This document shows, one piece after another, positions 1 through 6,108 of a stretch of DNA of 19,374 nt. Source of the stretch: Clostridiaceae bacterium (lineage in GTDB: Bacteria > Bacillota > Clostridia > Oscillospirales > Butyricicoccaceae); contig JAEDEU010000018.1 in assembly GCA_016293155.1 (NCBI GenBank), positions 1 to 19,374 of the forward strand, given 5' to 3'. The position numbers and the translations under genes were made by a program. Every line of letters starts with the position of its first letter. The stretch's first letter is position 1. The notes under the pieces were generated by a model. It searched no databases and was not told the DNA's origin. It was given only the letters and a program-made list of their open reading frames with translations.

Positions 1-35
1 ATAAAAAAACAGGGCAGACGCAATGTCTGCCCTGT
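1..35 (-). terminator. Intrinsic terminator after rplL
   Basis: On the minus strand a perfect 10-bp GC-rich stem (positions 10-19 with 25-34, loop of 5) is followed by a run of seven T. It lies about 40 bases past the rplL stop, so it ends or attenuates the rplJ-rplL transcript. If rpoB follows, as in most bacteria, this site would lower its readthrough relative to rplL; that is inference because the next gene is outside the window. Confidence 0.9.
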
Positions 36-75
36 CTGTGTTTCGCTTGTTCAGCGGCGTGGTAGGGAAGTAATC

Positions 76-444
76 TTACTTCAGCTCTACGGTAGCGCCA
101 GCCTCTTCCAGCTGAGCCTTCAGGGACTCAGCCTCTTCCTTGGAAACGCCTTCCTTAACCTTAGCCGGAACGCCCTCAACCATAGCCTTGGACTCCTTCA
201 GGCCCAGACCGGTGATAGCGCGGATTGCCTTGATGACGCCCATCTTGGAGTCACCGAAGCTGGTCATAACAACGTCGAACTCAGTCTGCTCAGCAGCAGC
301 CGGAGCGTCGCCTGCAGCAGCACCGCCAGCTACAGCAACCGGAGTAGCGGATACGCCGAATTCTTCCTCAAGAGCCTTAACCAGCTCAGCCAGCTCAAGA
401 ACCTTCAGTTCCTTGACGGCATCCATAATCTCATTGATAGTCAT
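76..444 (-). CDS. rplL: 50S ribosomal protein L7/L12
   Basis: A 122-residue L7/L12, the multicopy stalk protein that recruits and stimulates translational GTPases. The N-terminal dimerisation region (about 1-30, starting MTINEIMDAVKEL) is followed by an Ala/Gly-rich hinge (about 35-52) and the globular C-terminal domain with the GLGLKESKAMVEG helix. I chose the ATG at 444 because GGAGG lies 8 bases upstream. An in-frame ATG at 459 overlaps that ribosome binding site and would add five atypical residues. It is the last gene of the cluster, 102 bases after rplJ. Length and domain order are normal for the family. Confidence 0.97.
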   Translation of the reverse strand: MTINEIMDAVKELKVLELAELVKALEEEFGVSATPVAVAGGAAAGDAPAAAEQTEFDVVMTSFGDSKMGVIKAIRAITGLGLKESKAMVEGVPAKVKEGVSKEEAESLKAQLEEAGATVELK

Positions 445-474
445 GGTAATAACCTCCATAGTTCAAATTAAGTG

Positions 475-523
475 GACGGACTTGTTTTCTCCGTCAGAAT
501 TTTGTGCGAACCCTTGCGGTTCG
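475..523 (-). other. Two hairpins in the rplJ-rplL spacer
   Basis: Two small perfect stems lie between rplJ and rplL: positions 507-512 pair with 518-523 (loop of 5), and 475-480 pair with 490-495 (loop of 9). Neither is followed by a T-run in the minus direction, so they are not terminators. They may stabilise or process the mRNA so that L12 is made in excess of L10, as is needed for the stalk. That role is inference. Confidence 0.4.
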
Positions 524-546
524 TCTGTGTACAGCAGAAAGCAGAA

Positions 547-1101
547 TTACTCTGCAGCTTCCTCTGCTGCGCCAACCAGGGTAGATACGAGAACGTCCTG
601 ATTCTCGCCTGCCTTCTCGACGATCTTGTTGAGCGCGATAGCCAGACCCATGATCGGGAAGTTGAAGCCGTACAGAACCTGAGCGATGAGCTGCTCGCGG
701 CCCGGCAGCTTTGCCAGGGAGTCAACCTTGGCAGCGTCGATAACGGCGCCCTCCAGGTAACCAACCTTGATCTTGAAGTTTTCGTGAGTCTTTGCGAACT
801 CGGACAGGATCTTTGCCGGTGCAACAACATCATCGGTGGTGCTCATTGCGATAGCAGTGGTACCATTCAGATGCTCCTCAAAACCGTCAAAGCCCAGCTC
901 CTTTGCAGCGAATGCGAGCATGGTGTTCTTGACAACCTTGTACTCAACGCCTGCTGCACGCAGGTCAGCACGAAGCTTGGTGTCATCCTCAACAGTGATG
1001 CCCTTGTAATCAACAACGACGCCTGCCGGGGAATTCTTGATCTTCTCGACGAGGGAAGCAACGAGTGCCTTCTTCTCTTCCAGAACCTTTGCGTTAGGCA
1101 T
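547..1101 (-). CDS. rplJ: 50S ribosomal protein L10
   Basis: A 184-residue L10, the stalk base protein that binds 23S rRNA and carries L7/L12 dimers on its C-terminal helix. The N-terminal domain shows the family pattern, including VVVDYKGITVEDDTKLR (about 29-45) and YKVVKNTM (about 53-60). The C-terminal part ends in an Ala/Glu-rich helix. The ATG at 1101 has a GGAGG ribosome binding site. The gene sits behind its own promoter and an L10-type leader with an attenuator, the usual arrangement for feedback control by L10-L12. Confidence 0.97.
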   Translation of the reverse strand: MPNAKVLEEKKALVASLVEKIKNSPAGVVVDYKGITVEDDTKLRADLRAAGVEYKVVKNTMLAFAAKELGFDGFEEHLNGTTAIAMSTTDDVVAPAKILSEFAKTHENFKIKVGYLEGAVIDAAKVDSLAKLPGREQLIAQVLYGFNFPIMGLAIALNKIVEKAGENQDVLVSTLVGAAEEAAE

Positions 1102-1149
1102 GTGAATTCACCTCCAGATAATTGATAGGTGCTCGATAAATAGGGGATC

Positions 1150-1182
1150 AAAAAATGCCCTTTCGTTCCAGACGAAAGGGCA
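1150..1182 (-). terminator. Attenuator of the L10 leader
   Basis: A perfect 11-bp stem (1172-1182 with 1156-1166, loop of 5) is followed on the minus strand by six T. It lies between the leader aptamer and rplJ, with no coding sequence upstream in this transcript unit, so it acts as a conditional terminator rather than an end-of-gene one. Readthrough from rplA also passes it, as I see no terminator between rplA and the internal promoter. Confidence 0.9.
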
Positions 1183-1277
1183 CTGAAATTTCATACGGTG
1201 ATAAACCGAATTCAATCAGGTGAGCCGCCTCGGCAGGAATTTTAAGACCGAAGTCTCCTGCTGTCTTTGAACGAGCT
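1150..1277 (-). promoter_or_regulatory. L10 ribosomal protein leader
   Basis: The untranslated leader of the rplJ-rplL transcript. In the RNA direction it starts near 1277 and carries a stem GCAGGA/TCCTGC (1256-1261 with 1233-1238) enclosing a small GAC-TTCG-GTC hairpin, preceded by AAGACA and followed by CGAGGCGG. This resembles the known Firmicutes L10 leader, which binds the L10-L12 complex. It ends in an intrinsic terminator, so excess L10-L12 probably triggers early termination. The assignment is from memory of the family pattern; a covariance search would settle it. Confidence 0.85.
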
Positions 1278-1282
1278 ATTAA

Positions 1283-1311
1283 AGTATAACAGGCGATCAC
1301 CTGTCTGTCAA
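1283..1311 (-). promoter_or_regulatory. Sigma-A promoter of rplJ-rplL
   Basis: The minus strand has TTGACA (1311-1306), a 17-base spacer and TATACT (1288-1283), close to the full consensus. Just upstream of the -35 box is an A-tract of seven bases that looks like an UP element. Predicted start of transcription is near 1276-1277. Confidence 0.92.
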
Positions 1312-1343
1312 GATTTTTTTCAAATATCCTGACGAATTTTTTC

Positions 1344-2036
1344 TTACTGCAGCTTCGCGGTGGAAACCTTGACGCCCGGGCCCATGGTGGAAGCAACGGT
1401 GCAGGAACGGACATACTGGCCCTTTGCTGCTGCCGGCTTAGCCTTGATGATAGCGCCCATCAGGGTGTTGAAGTTCTCTACCAGCTTCTCGGTACCGAAG
1501 GATACCTTGCCGAGCGGGCAGTGGATGATGTTGGTCTTGTCCAGACGGTACTCGATCTTACCAGCCTTTGCCTCGGTAACAGCCTTGGCAACGTCCGGAG
1601 TAACGGTACCAGCCTTCGGGTTCGGCATGAGGCCCTTCGGACCCAGTACACGACCCAGACGGCCAACCAGACCCATCATATCCGGGGAAGCGATAACGAC
1701 ATCATAGTCGAACCACTGCTCCTTCTGGATCTTGGTAACCAGCTCCTCAGCGCCGACGAACTCTGCGCCAGCCTCCTCAGCAGCCTTTGCCTTATCGCCC
1801 TTTGCGAATACCAGTACGCGAACCTGCTTACCGGTACCGTTCGGCAGAACGATCGCACCGCGGACCTGCTGGTCAGCGTGACGGGAGTCAACGCCGAGCT
1901 TTACATGGATCTCAACGGTCTCGTCGAACTTTGCGGTTGCAGCCTTGATGACAGTATCCATTGCCTCGGTCGGATCATACTGCTTGCTGCGGTCTACGAG
2001 CTTTGCGCTCTCAATATATTTCTTACCTTTACGCAC
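1344..2036 (-). CDS. rplA: 50S ribosomal protein L1
   Basis: A 230-residue L1, the two-domain protein of the mobile L1 stalk near the E site; in many bacteria it also represses its own operon by binding mRNA. Visible family features are the N-terminal RKGKKY start, the GVDSRHADQQVRGAIVLP segment (about 48-65), GLVGRLGRVLGPKGLMPNPK (about 122-141) and the C-terminal domain II-to-I return. The start codon is GTG at 2036, chosen because AAAGGAGG lies 8 bases upstream and the length fits the family. It follows rplK in the usual order. Confidence 0.96.
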   Translation of the reverse strand: MRKGKKYIESAKLVDRSKQYDPTEAMDTVIKAATAKFDETVEIHVKLGVDSRHADQQVRGAIVLPNGTGKQVRVLVFAKGDKAKAAEEAGAEFVGAEELVTKIQKEQWFDYDVVIASPDMMGLVGRLGRVLGPKGLMPNPKAGTVTPDVAKAVTEAKAGKIEYRLDKTNIIHCPLGKVSFGTEKLVENFNTLMGAIIKAKPAAAKGQYVRSCTVASTMGPGVKVSTAKLQ

Positions 2037-2088
2037 GATAATATCCTCCTTTAGTGGTTAATCGGAATGAATTGAATTCCTCCCACCA

Positions 2089-2112
2089 GACGGCGTTGCG
2101 TTTTATGCCGTC
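2089..2112 (-). other. Hairpin in the rplK-rplA spacer
   Basis: A 6-bp GC-rich stem (2107-2112 with 2089-2094, loop of 12) lies in the 97-base gap before rplA and has no T-run after it. It could be an L1-binding or mRNA-processing element, since L1 autoregulates by binding mRNA near rplK-rplA in other bacteria. I cannot match it to the L1 binding motif by eye. Confidence 0.3.
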
Positions 2113-2133
2113 AGTCGAATGAAATAGAGGGAA

Positions 2134-2559
2134 TTAGCCCTCGACAACGATGCCCATGGAACGAGCGGTACCTGCGATCATGCTCATAGCGGCCTCGATG
2201 CTGCCTGCATTCAGGTCCTTCATCTTGATCTCAGCGATCTTGCGGATCTCCTCGGAGCTGATCTTTGCGACCTTGGTCTTGTTCGGAACCGCAGACGCGC
2301 TCTGCAGGTTGCATGCCTTCTTCAGAAGGACAGCTGCCGGCGGGGTCTTGGTGATGAACGAGAACGAACGGTCCGCGTAAACAGTGATAACGACCGGGAT
2401 AATCATGCCCATGTCGTTCTTGGTGCGTTCATTGAATTCCTTGGTGAACGCCATGATATTGACGCCGTGCTGGCCGAGTGCCGGACCTACCGGGGGAGCC
2501 GGGGTTGCCTTGCCTGCCGGAATCTGAAGCTTAATATAACCAGTAACTTTCTGTGCCAT
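2134..2559 (-). CDS. rplK: 50S ribosomal protein L11
   Basis: A 141-residue L11, which binds the GTPase-associated region of 23S rRNA and is needed for stringent-response sensing by RelA-type enzymes. The N-terminal domain has the proline-rich segment ending PPVGPALGQHGVNIMAF (about 21-37), and the C-terminal rRNA-binding domain ends IEAAMSMIAGTARSMGI. The ATG at 2559 is preferred because GGAGG lies 9 bases upstream. A longer in-frame start at 2637 would add 26 arginine- and serine-rich residues foreign to L11, from sequence that forms hairpins. Confidence 0.97.
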   Translation of the reverse strand: MAQKVTGYIKLQIPAGKATPAPPVGPALGQHGVNIMAFTKEFNERTKNDMGMIIPVVITVYADRSFSFITKTPPAAVLLKKACNLQSASAVPNKTKVAKISSEEIRKIAEIKMKDLNAGSIEAAMSMIAGTARSMGIVVEG

Positions 2560-2603
2560 TAGGGTGCACCTCCTAGAGTAATGTGGTAATGGCGAGCCGC
2601 TTT

Positions 2604-2654
2604 GTCCGGAATCCGGACGCGCTCTCCCACCTGCCAAAAGGGAACAGCGTTCCC
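2604..2654 (-). other. Two hairpins in the nusG-rplK spacer
   Basis: Two 6-bp perfect stems with 3-base loops lie here. The first in the transcription direction (2649-2654 with 2640-2645) is followed by TTTT, like a weak terminator or pause site. The second (2613-2618 with 2604-2609) is close to the rplK ribosome binding site. Together they could act as a weak attenuator or protein-binding leader for rplK-rplA. No promoter is evident between nusG and rplK. Confidence 0.45.
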
Positions 2655-2676
2655 AGACGGATGCCGATTGCTCGGC

Positions 2677-3225
2677 TTATTCCTTGACGCTCTCAACCTG
2701 TGTCAGCTCAAGCTCGACAGAGGTCTCACGTCCGAGCATGAATACGGTAACGGTGACCTTATTCTGCTCCGGTTCAATGCTTTTGACCACACCGATAAAG
2801 TCTACCATCGGGCCCTCGCAGATGCGAACCGAATCGCCGACAGCGTAATCAATTTCGATTGCGCTAACCTCGTTTTCGTCTCCGATCTTCTCAACGCCCA
2901 TCTTGGCAGCTTCCTCATCGGTGAGCGGAAGCGGTTTGTTGGAGTTCGGACCTACAAAGCCGGTGCAGCCGCGCGTATTGCGCACCAGATACCAGCTCTC
3001 GTCGGTCAGAATCATCTTGACCAGTACATAACCCGGGAACAGCTTGCGCTCCACCTCGCGGACCTTACCATCCTTGACTTCACGGACGATTTCGACCGGG
3101 ATGTTGACTGCCGTAATCAGATCATGCAGCTTTCTGTTCTCTACCGCTTTTTCGATAGAGGAGGCTACTTTGTTTTCATAGCCGGAGTACGTGTGTACCA
3201 CGTACCACTTGGGAGTCTCAGACAT
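2677..3225 (-). CDS. nusG: Transcription termination/antitermination factor NusG
   Basis: A 182-residue NusG, which binds RNA polymerase at the elongation clamp and affects pausing, Rho-dependent termination and transcription-translation coupling. The NGN domain (about 1-115) has WYVVHTYSGYENKV near the start and ERKLFPGYVLVKM (about 59-71). The KOW domain (about 125-182) shows VGDSVRICEGPMVDFIGVV and the LGRETSVELEL strand. The ATG at 3225 has an AAGGAT-type ribosome binding site. It sits 21 bases after secE, the usual secE-nusG pairing. Confidence 0.97.
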   Translation of the reverse strand: MSETPKWYVVHTYSGYENKVASSIEKAVENRKLHDLITAVNIPVEIVREVKDGKVREVERKLFPGYVLVKMILTDESWYLVRNTRGCTGFVGPNSNKPLPLTDEEAAKMGVEKIGDENEVSAIEIDYAVGDSVRICEGPMVDFIGVVKSIEPEQNKVTVTVFMLGRETSVELELTQVESVKE

Positions 3226-3246
3226 AACGATCCTTGCCTTTCTTGC

Positions 3247-3498
3247 TTAAGCAACGAGCGAAATGAAGGTTGTTACACCGAAGTTGAACACGAAATCCAG
3301 GATCCAGATGAAAACACCGACCAGCAGAATCGTGCCGAGTACAACCAGTGTGTTGTTGACGACCTGCTTGCGGGTCGGCCATACAACCTTTTTGCATTCG
3401 CTTCTGAGATCGCGGAACCATTTGCCAATGCGGGAAAAGAAACCGGGCTTTTTTGCCTTGTCCTTCTTGTCCTTCTTGGACTTTTCCTTCTCAGCCAT
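3247..3498 (-). CDS. secE: Preprotein translocase subunit SecE
   Basis: An 83-residue SecE, the small clamp subunit of the SecYEG protein-conducting channel in the membrane. A lysine-rich cytoplasmic start (1-17) leads to an amphipathic helix (about 19-35), then the conserved hinge CKKVVWPTRKQ (about 35-45) and one transmembrane segment (about 50-73). This is the short one-helix form typical of Firmicutes. The ATG at 3498 follows AAAGGA. It lies between rpmG and nusG, as expected. Confidence 0.95.
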   Translation of the reverse strand: MAEKEKSKKDKKDKAKKPGFFSRIGKWFRDLRSECKKVVWPTRKQVVNNTLVVLGTILLVGVFIWILDFVFNFGVTTFISLVA

Positions 3499-3517
3499 AA
3501 AGCGTTTCCTTTCTGCT

Positions 3518-3667
3518 TTACTTGGTCTCGCGATGCTTGGTGTGCTTCCGGCAGAACGGGCAGTACTTGTTCATCTCGAGACGATCCGGATTGTTCTTCT
3601 TGTTTTTCATAGTGTCATAGTTTCTCTGCTTGCACTCAGTGCATGCCAGGGTTACCTTAACGCGCAT
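3518..3667 (-). CDS. rpmG: 50S ribosomal protein L33 (zinc-ribbon form)
   Basis: A 49-residue L33 that starts MRVKVTLACTECKQRNYDT and ends YCPFCRKHTKHRETK. Cysteines come in two pairs, CTEC (9-12) and CPFC (36-39), the zinc-binding C+ form. GGAGG lies 7 bases before the ATG at 3667. It is the first gene of the cluster, 19 bases before secE, as in many clostridia. Confidence 0.96.
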   Translation of the reverse strand: MRVKVTLACTECKQRNYDTMKNKKNNPDRLEMNKYCPFCRKHTKHRETK

Positions 3668-3745
3668 AACGGCACCTCCTTAAATAATTGCCTCCCTGCA
3701 ACAGGCTGAATTGTCGAGCCTGAAAAAATCAGGCAAAAAAAAGAA

Positions 3746-3779
3746 CCCTGCACAGGTGAAATTATTATACCATGCAGGG
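3746..3779 (-). repeat. Inverted repeat around the rpmG promoter -10 box
   Basis: CCCTGCA at 3746-3752 is matched by TGCAGGG at 3773-3779, with 20 bases between that contain the -10 box. In the minus direction the second arm is followed within two bases by C and then eight T, so RNA arriving from the unknown gene upstream (3845-4153) could form a terminator here. The same repeat could also be an operator on the promoter. Confidence 0.6.
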
Positions 3780-3792
3780 GGTAGGCGGTCAA
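3764..3792 (-). promoter_or_regulatory. Sigma-A promoter of rpmG-secE-nusG-rplKA
   Basis: The minus strand has TTGACC (3792-3787), a 17-base spacer and a consensus TATAAT (3769-3764). Predicted start of transcription is near 3757, giving a leader of about 90 bases. The leader contains a 6-bp hairpin (3729-3734 with 3718-3723), just after an eight-T run. Confidence 0.88.
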
Positions 3793-3844
3793 TATATTTT
3801 TGGGAAAGTTTTTGGAAAAAATGGATGTTCTTTTTTGTATGGTT

Positions 3845-4153
3845 TCAACGAAGCCAGTAGAAAAAGATCAATGCGACATAAATAAGGTATACCACGATGG
3901 TGGCAACCGTCTGATTTTTCCGGATGGAGGCGTGCACCAGATTGATGGTGGCGCCGATGATTGCGATGATGCAGCCGAGGCTCTTGTGATAGAGCGAGGC
4001 GATGAGGATGCCGATGATCATGACGACGAGGGCGAGGATGCCGACCAGACTGAACGGAGCCTGCTGCTCGGTTTGGGGGGCGGATGCCGGACGGGATGCG
4101 GCGTTTGCCGGACTGCGGCGCTGGGGCTTGCGCTTTTTCGGGTGTTTTGCCAT
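3845..4153 (-). CDS. Small hypothetical membrane protein
   Basis: A 102-residue protein that I do not recognise. Residues 1-30 are rich in Lys, Arg, Pro, Ala and Gln and probably lie in the cytoplasm. Hydrophobic stretches at about 34-54, 57-72 and 83-101 suggest three membrane segments, and the protein ends FFYWLR. The ATG at 4153 follows AAAGGA at about 10 bases. It is a single gene with its own divergent promoter facing ruvX; the next gene downstream is rpmG. The ribosome binding site and clean topology support a real gene, but no function can be read from it. Confidence 0.75.
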   Translation of the reverse strand: MAKHPKKRKPQRRSPANAASRPASAPQTEQQAPFSLVGILALVVMIIGILIASLYHKSLGCIIAIIGATINLVHASIRKNQTVATIVVYLIYVALIFFYWLR

Positions 4154-4192
4154 GGAGATGCGTTCCTTTCAAGTGGGATTTCTTTGTTCTTT

Positions 4193-4220
4193 ATTATAGC
4201 ATAAAGTGCGCAGACATCAA
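4193..4220 (-). promoter_or_regulatory. Promoter of the small membrane protein gene
   Basis: The minus strand has TTGATG (4220-4215), a 16-base spacer and TATAAT (4198-4193). The predicted transcript starts near 4186, about 33 bases before the start codon. It lies back-to-back with the ruvX promoter. Confidence 0.75.
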
Positions 4221-4231
4221 GGAAAAAAACG

Positions 4232-4260
4232 TTGAGCGCGCGCATAGACTGTGGTATGAT
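4232..4260 (+). promoter_or_regulatory. Promoter of ruvX operon
   Basis: TTGAGC (4232-4237), a 17-base spacer and TATGAT (4255-4260) lie about 35 bases before the ruvX start. The -35 box is 12 bases from the -35 box of the divergent promoter, so the two may compete or share a regulator. Confidence 0.75.
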
Positions 4261-4294
4261 GAAAGAAAAAATCGAAAAGATGAGGATTTCAGAT

Positions 4295-4714
4295 ATGAAA
4301 ATCATGGGTATTGATTACGGCGATGCACGTACCGGCATTTCCATTTCCGATCCGACCGGCTTTCTGGCAGGGCAGCCGCAGGTCATTCACCAGTGGAATC
4401 TGGAGAAGCTGACCGATGAGCTGTGCGAGCTGATTCGCCGGGAGCGCATTGAGGAGATTGTGATGGGACTGCCCAGAAACATGGATTCCACCGAGGGCGA
4501 GCGCGCACAGAAGTGCAGGGCGCTTGCGGCGGAGCTGGAGACGCGCACCGGCGTACCGGTTGTGCTGTGGGATGAGCGCCGCACGACCATCGAGGCACAT
4601 GCCATCCTTCATGCCACAGGCAAAAAGCAGAAGAAGCACAAAAAAAGCGTGGATGCAGTCGCGGCAACCCTGATCCTTCAGGGCTATCTCGACCGCAGGC
4701 GCATGGGCAATTGA
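4295..4714 (+). CDS. ruvX: RuvX/YqgF-type Holliday junction resolvase-like protein
   Basis: A 139-residue RNase H-fold protein of the RuvX/YqgF family, implicated in 16S rRNA 5'-end maturation and Holliday junction resolution. Family motifs are IDYGDARTGISISD (about 6-19) with the first acidic residue D7, GLPRNMDSTEGERA (58-71), the second acidic site in LWDERRTTIEA (91-101) and KSVDAVAATLILQGYL (117-132) with D120. The ATG at 4295 is chosen for its GAGG site at 9 bases and normal family length; in-frame codons from 4232 overlap the promoter. The next gene starts 12 bases after its stop. Confidence 0.93.
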   Translation: MKIMGIDYGDARTGISISDPTGFLAGQPQVIHQWNLEKLTDELCELIRRERIEEIVMGLPRNMDSTEGERAQKCRALAAELETRTGVPVVLWDERRTTIEAHAILHATGKKQKKHKKSVDAVAATLILQGYLDRRRMGN

Positions 4715-4726
4715 CGGAGGTGCTTC

Positions 4727-5560
4727 ATGGTTACGGGCTTTTATGAAGTATTTTGGGTGTTTCTGATTTACAGCTTTCTGGGCTGGTGCATGGAGGTCAC
4801 CTATGCGGCGGTATGCAATGGTACGTTTGTCAACCGTGGCTTCCTGAACGGTCCGGTGTGTCCGATTTACGGTGTCGGCGTGCTGCTGGTCATCGGACTG
4901 CTGTGGCCGCTGAAGGACAATGCGCTGATTTTGTTTGTCGGCTCGGTGATTGTCACAACGGTGCTGGAATTTCTGGTCGGATGGGTGCTGGAAAAGCTGT
5001 TCCACGACAAGTGGTGGGATTATTCCGATCTGCCGTTTAATATCAAAGGCTACGTCTGCCTGAAGTTTTCCTTGCTGTGGGGCATTGCGTGTATGCTGAT
5101 CGTGCGGGTGATCCACCCGTCCATCATGGCGCTGATCCGCTGGGTTCCGCATCTGCCCGGTGTGATTGTGGGCGCGGCACTCGGCGCCGTGTTTATCGGC
5201 GATCTGATTATCACCGTCATTGCAGTCCGCAAGCTCTCCATTCGGCTGCACGCACTGGAGGAGCTGGACCGCGCACTGGACAACCTTTCCGAGACCATCG
5301 GCGAGGAGCTGTCCGAGCGCGTGCTCACGTTGCAGGAAAAGGCGGATATTCTGGGCGAGCAGCTGGAGAGCAGCAAGGCAAAGGCAGAGGATCTGCGCGA
5401 CGAGCTGAGAGCGCGGTCGCAGAAGCTGCTGGAGCAGAGCTCCTATATCCACGAACGCATTATGAAGGCGTATCCGCAGCTGGGTCATCAGAACCATGCC
5501 GCAATTATGGAGCGTCTGGAGCATCTGCGCGAGGAGCGCAAAAAGAATCGCAGAAAATAA
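4727..5560 (+). CDS. CmpB-like putative ABC transporter permease with coiled-coil tail
   Basis: A 277-residue membrane protein of the clostridial 'putative ABC transporter permease' family (Pfam ABC_trans_CmpB). The signature is clear: FLGWCMEVTYA (18-27), FVNRGFLNGPVCPIYGVG (34-51) and LEKLFHDKWWDYSDLPFN (88-105). About five membrane segments are seen (about 7-28, 46-62, 66-88, 110-128, 142-168). Residues 170-245 are charged and heptad-like (LEELDRALDNLSETIGEELS and onward), suggesting a long cytoplasmic coiled coil, and the end is very basic. GGAGG lies 6 bases before the ATG. It is co-transcribed with ruvX. The substrate is unknown and no ATPase gene is nearby. Confidence 0.85.
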   Translation: MVTGFYEVFWVFLIYSFLGWCMEVTYAAVCNGTFVNRGFLNGPVCPIYGVGVLLVIGLLWPLKDNALILFVGSVIVTTVLEFLVGWVLEKLFHDKWWDYSDLPFNIKGYVCLKFSLLWGIACMLIVRVIHPSIMALIRWVPHLPGVIVGAALGAVFIGDLIITVIAVRKLSIRLHALEELDRALDNLSETIGEELSERVLTLQEKADILGEQLESSKAKAEDLRDELRARSQKLLEQSSYIHERIMKAYPQLGHQNHAAIMERLEHLREERKKNRRK

Positions 5561-5564
5561 GCGG

Positions 5565-5603
5565 AAAGGGTACCCCGTACAGCGCGGCGGTACCCTTTTT
5601 TTC
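5565..5603 (+). terminator. Intrinsic terminator of ruvX operon
   Basis: A 10-bp stem (5565-5574 with 5589-5598, loop of 14) ends in a run of seven T (5596-5602). It immediately follows the stop of the CmpB-like gene and abuts the end of the convergent gene. There is no matching T-run in the minus direction. Confidence 0.92.
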
Positions 5604-6029
5604 TTACAAAAATTTCCTCATCTGGTCGATATTGCTCTGCTCGGTGTGCAGCAGCTTGTCTGCAAGGGATTTGGCGGGATCGTGCGCGCCGTAGTCATTC
5701 AGGTGCTTGGTCAGCCGGGTGATGCCCATCGTACTGCCCTGAATCATCATCTCCGCCATGTGCGAGACCGACGGGTCACGCGCCGCCTGAAAGGAGGCAG
5801 TCAGGTCGGAGGTCAGACGCGACATCATGCTGATATCCTTGGGGGTCTGTCCGCTTTTGTGCATCATCTGCACGGCCTGATCCGCAATGCTCTCGTATTC
5901 TTTTTTCTGCTTCATGAGTGCATCCGCAAAGGCACCGGTTCCGGCGTATTCCTGTACGTTTTCGATGCCGGTCACGCCCATGCGGGTATTTTGATAAATC
6001 TGCGTCAGCAGATCGCTTTGTGTCGTCAT
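5604..6029 (-). CDS. Conserved clostridial hypothetical protein, probably all-helical
   Basis: A 141-residue soluble protein of a family I recall only as 'hypothetical' in clostridia. It is predicted to be almost all helix: residues 2-24, 30-62 (ALMKQKKEYESIADQAVQMM), 66-84 and 86-141. The conserved-looking part is HMAEMMIQGSTMGITRLTKHLNDY (89-112, Met-rich), and it ends EQSNIDQMRKFL. The layout resembles a four-helix, ferritin-like bundle, but I do not see a clear di-iron ExxH set. There is no signal peptide. GAGGTG lies 7 bases before the ATG at 6029. It starts only 38 bases after the upstream terminator, and no good promoter fits there. Confidence 0.8.
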   Translation of the reverse strand: MTTQSDLLTQIYQNTRMGVTGIENVQEYAGTGAFADALMKQKKEYESIADQAVQMMHKSGQTPKDISMMSRLTSDLTASFQAARDPSVSHMAEMMIQGSTMGITRLTKHLNDYGAHDPAKSLADKLLHTEQSNIDQMRKFL

Positions 6030-6067
6030 CCTGATTCACCTCACTGTCAGTATGAGCAGCTGCACGC

Positions 6068-6101
6068 AAAAAAATGCACGGAACTGTGACGTTTCGTGCA
6101 T
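6068..6101 (-). terminator. Intrinsic terminator after the phospholipase C family gene
   Basis: On the minus strand a 7-bp stem (6095-6101 with 6074-6080), extended by three more pairs after one mismatch, is followed by seven T (6074-6068). It is just past the stop of the upstream gene, so readthrough would supply the 141-residue protein gene beyond it. Confidence 0.85.
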
Positions 6102-6108
6102 GGCTTGT

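Noticed and set aside
1148..1414. An 88-codon minus-strand frame through the L10 leader
   Set aside because: It runs from inside rplA through the promoter, aptamer and attenuator, and has no ribosome binding site; the region is better explained as regulatory RNA.
2560..2637. An N-terminal extension of rplK by 26 residues
   Set aside because: The extra residues are unlike L11, the region forms hairpins, and a strong ribosome binding site marks the shorter start.
4289..5524. A 411-codon open frame antisense to ruvX and the CmpB-like gene
   Set aside because: It covers two good genes and their spacer on the wrong strand, with a low-complexity composition.
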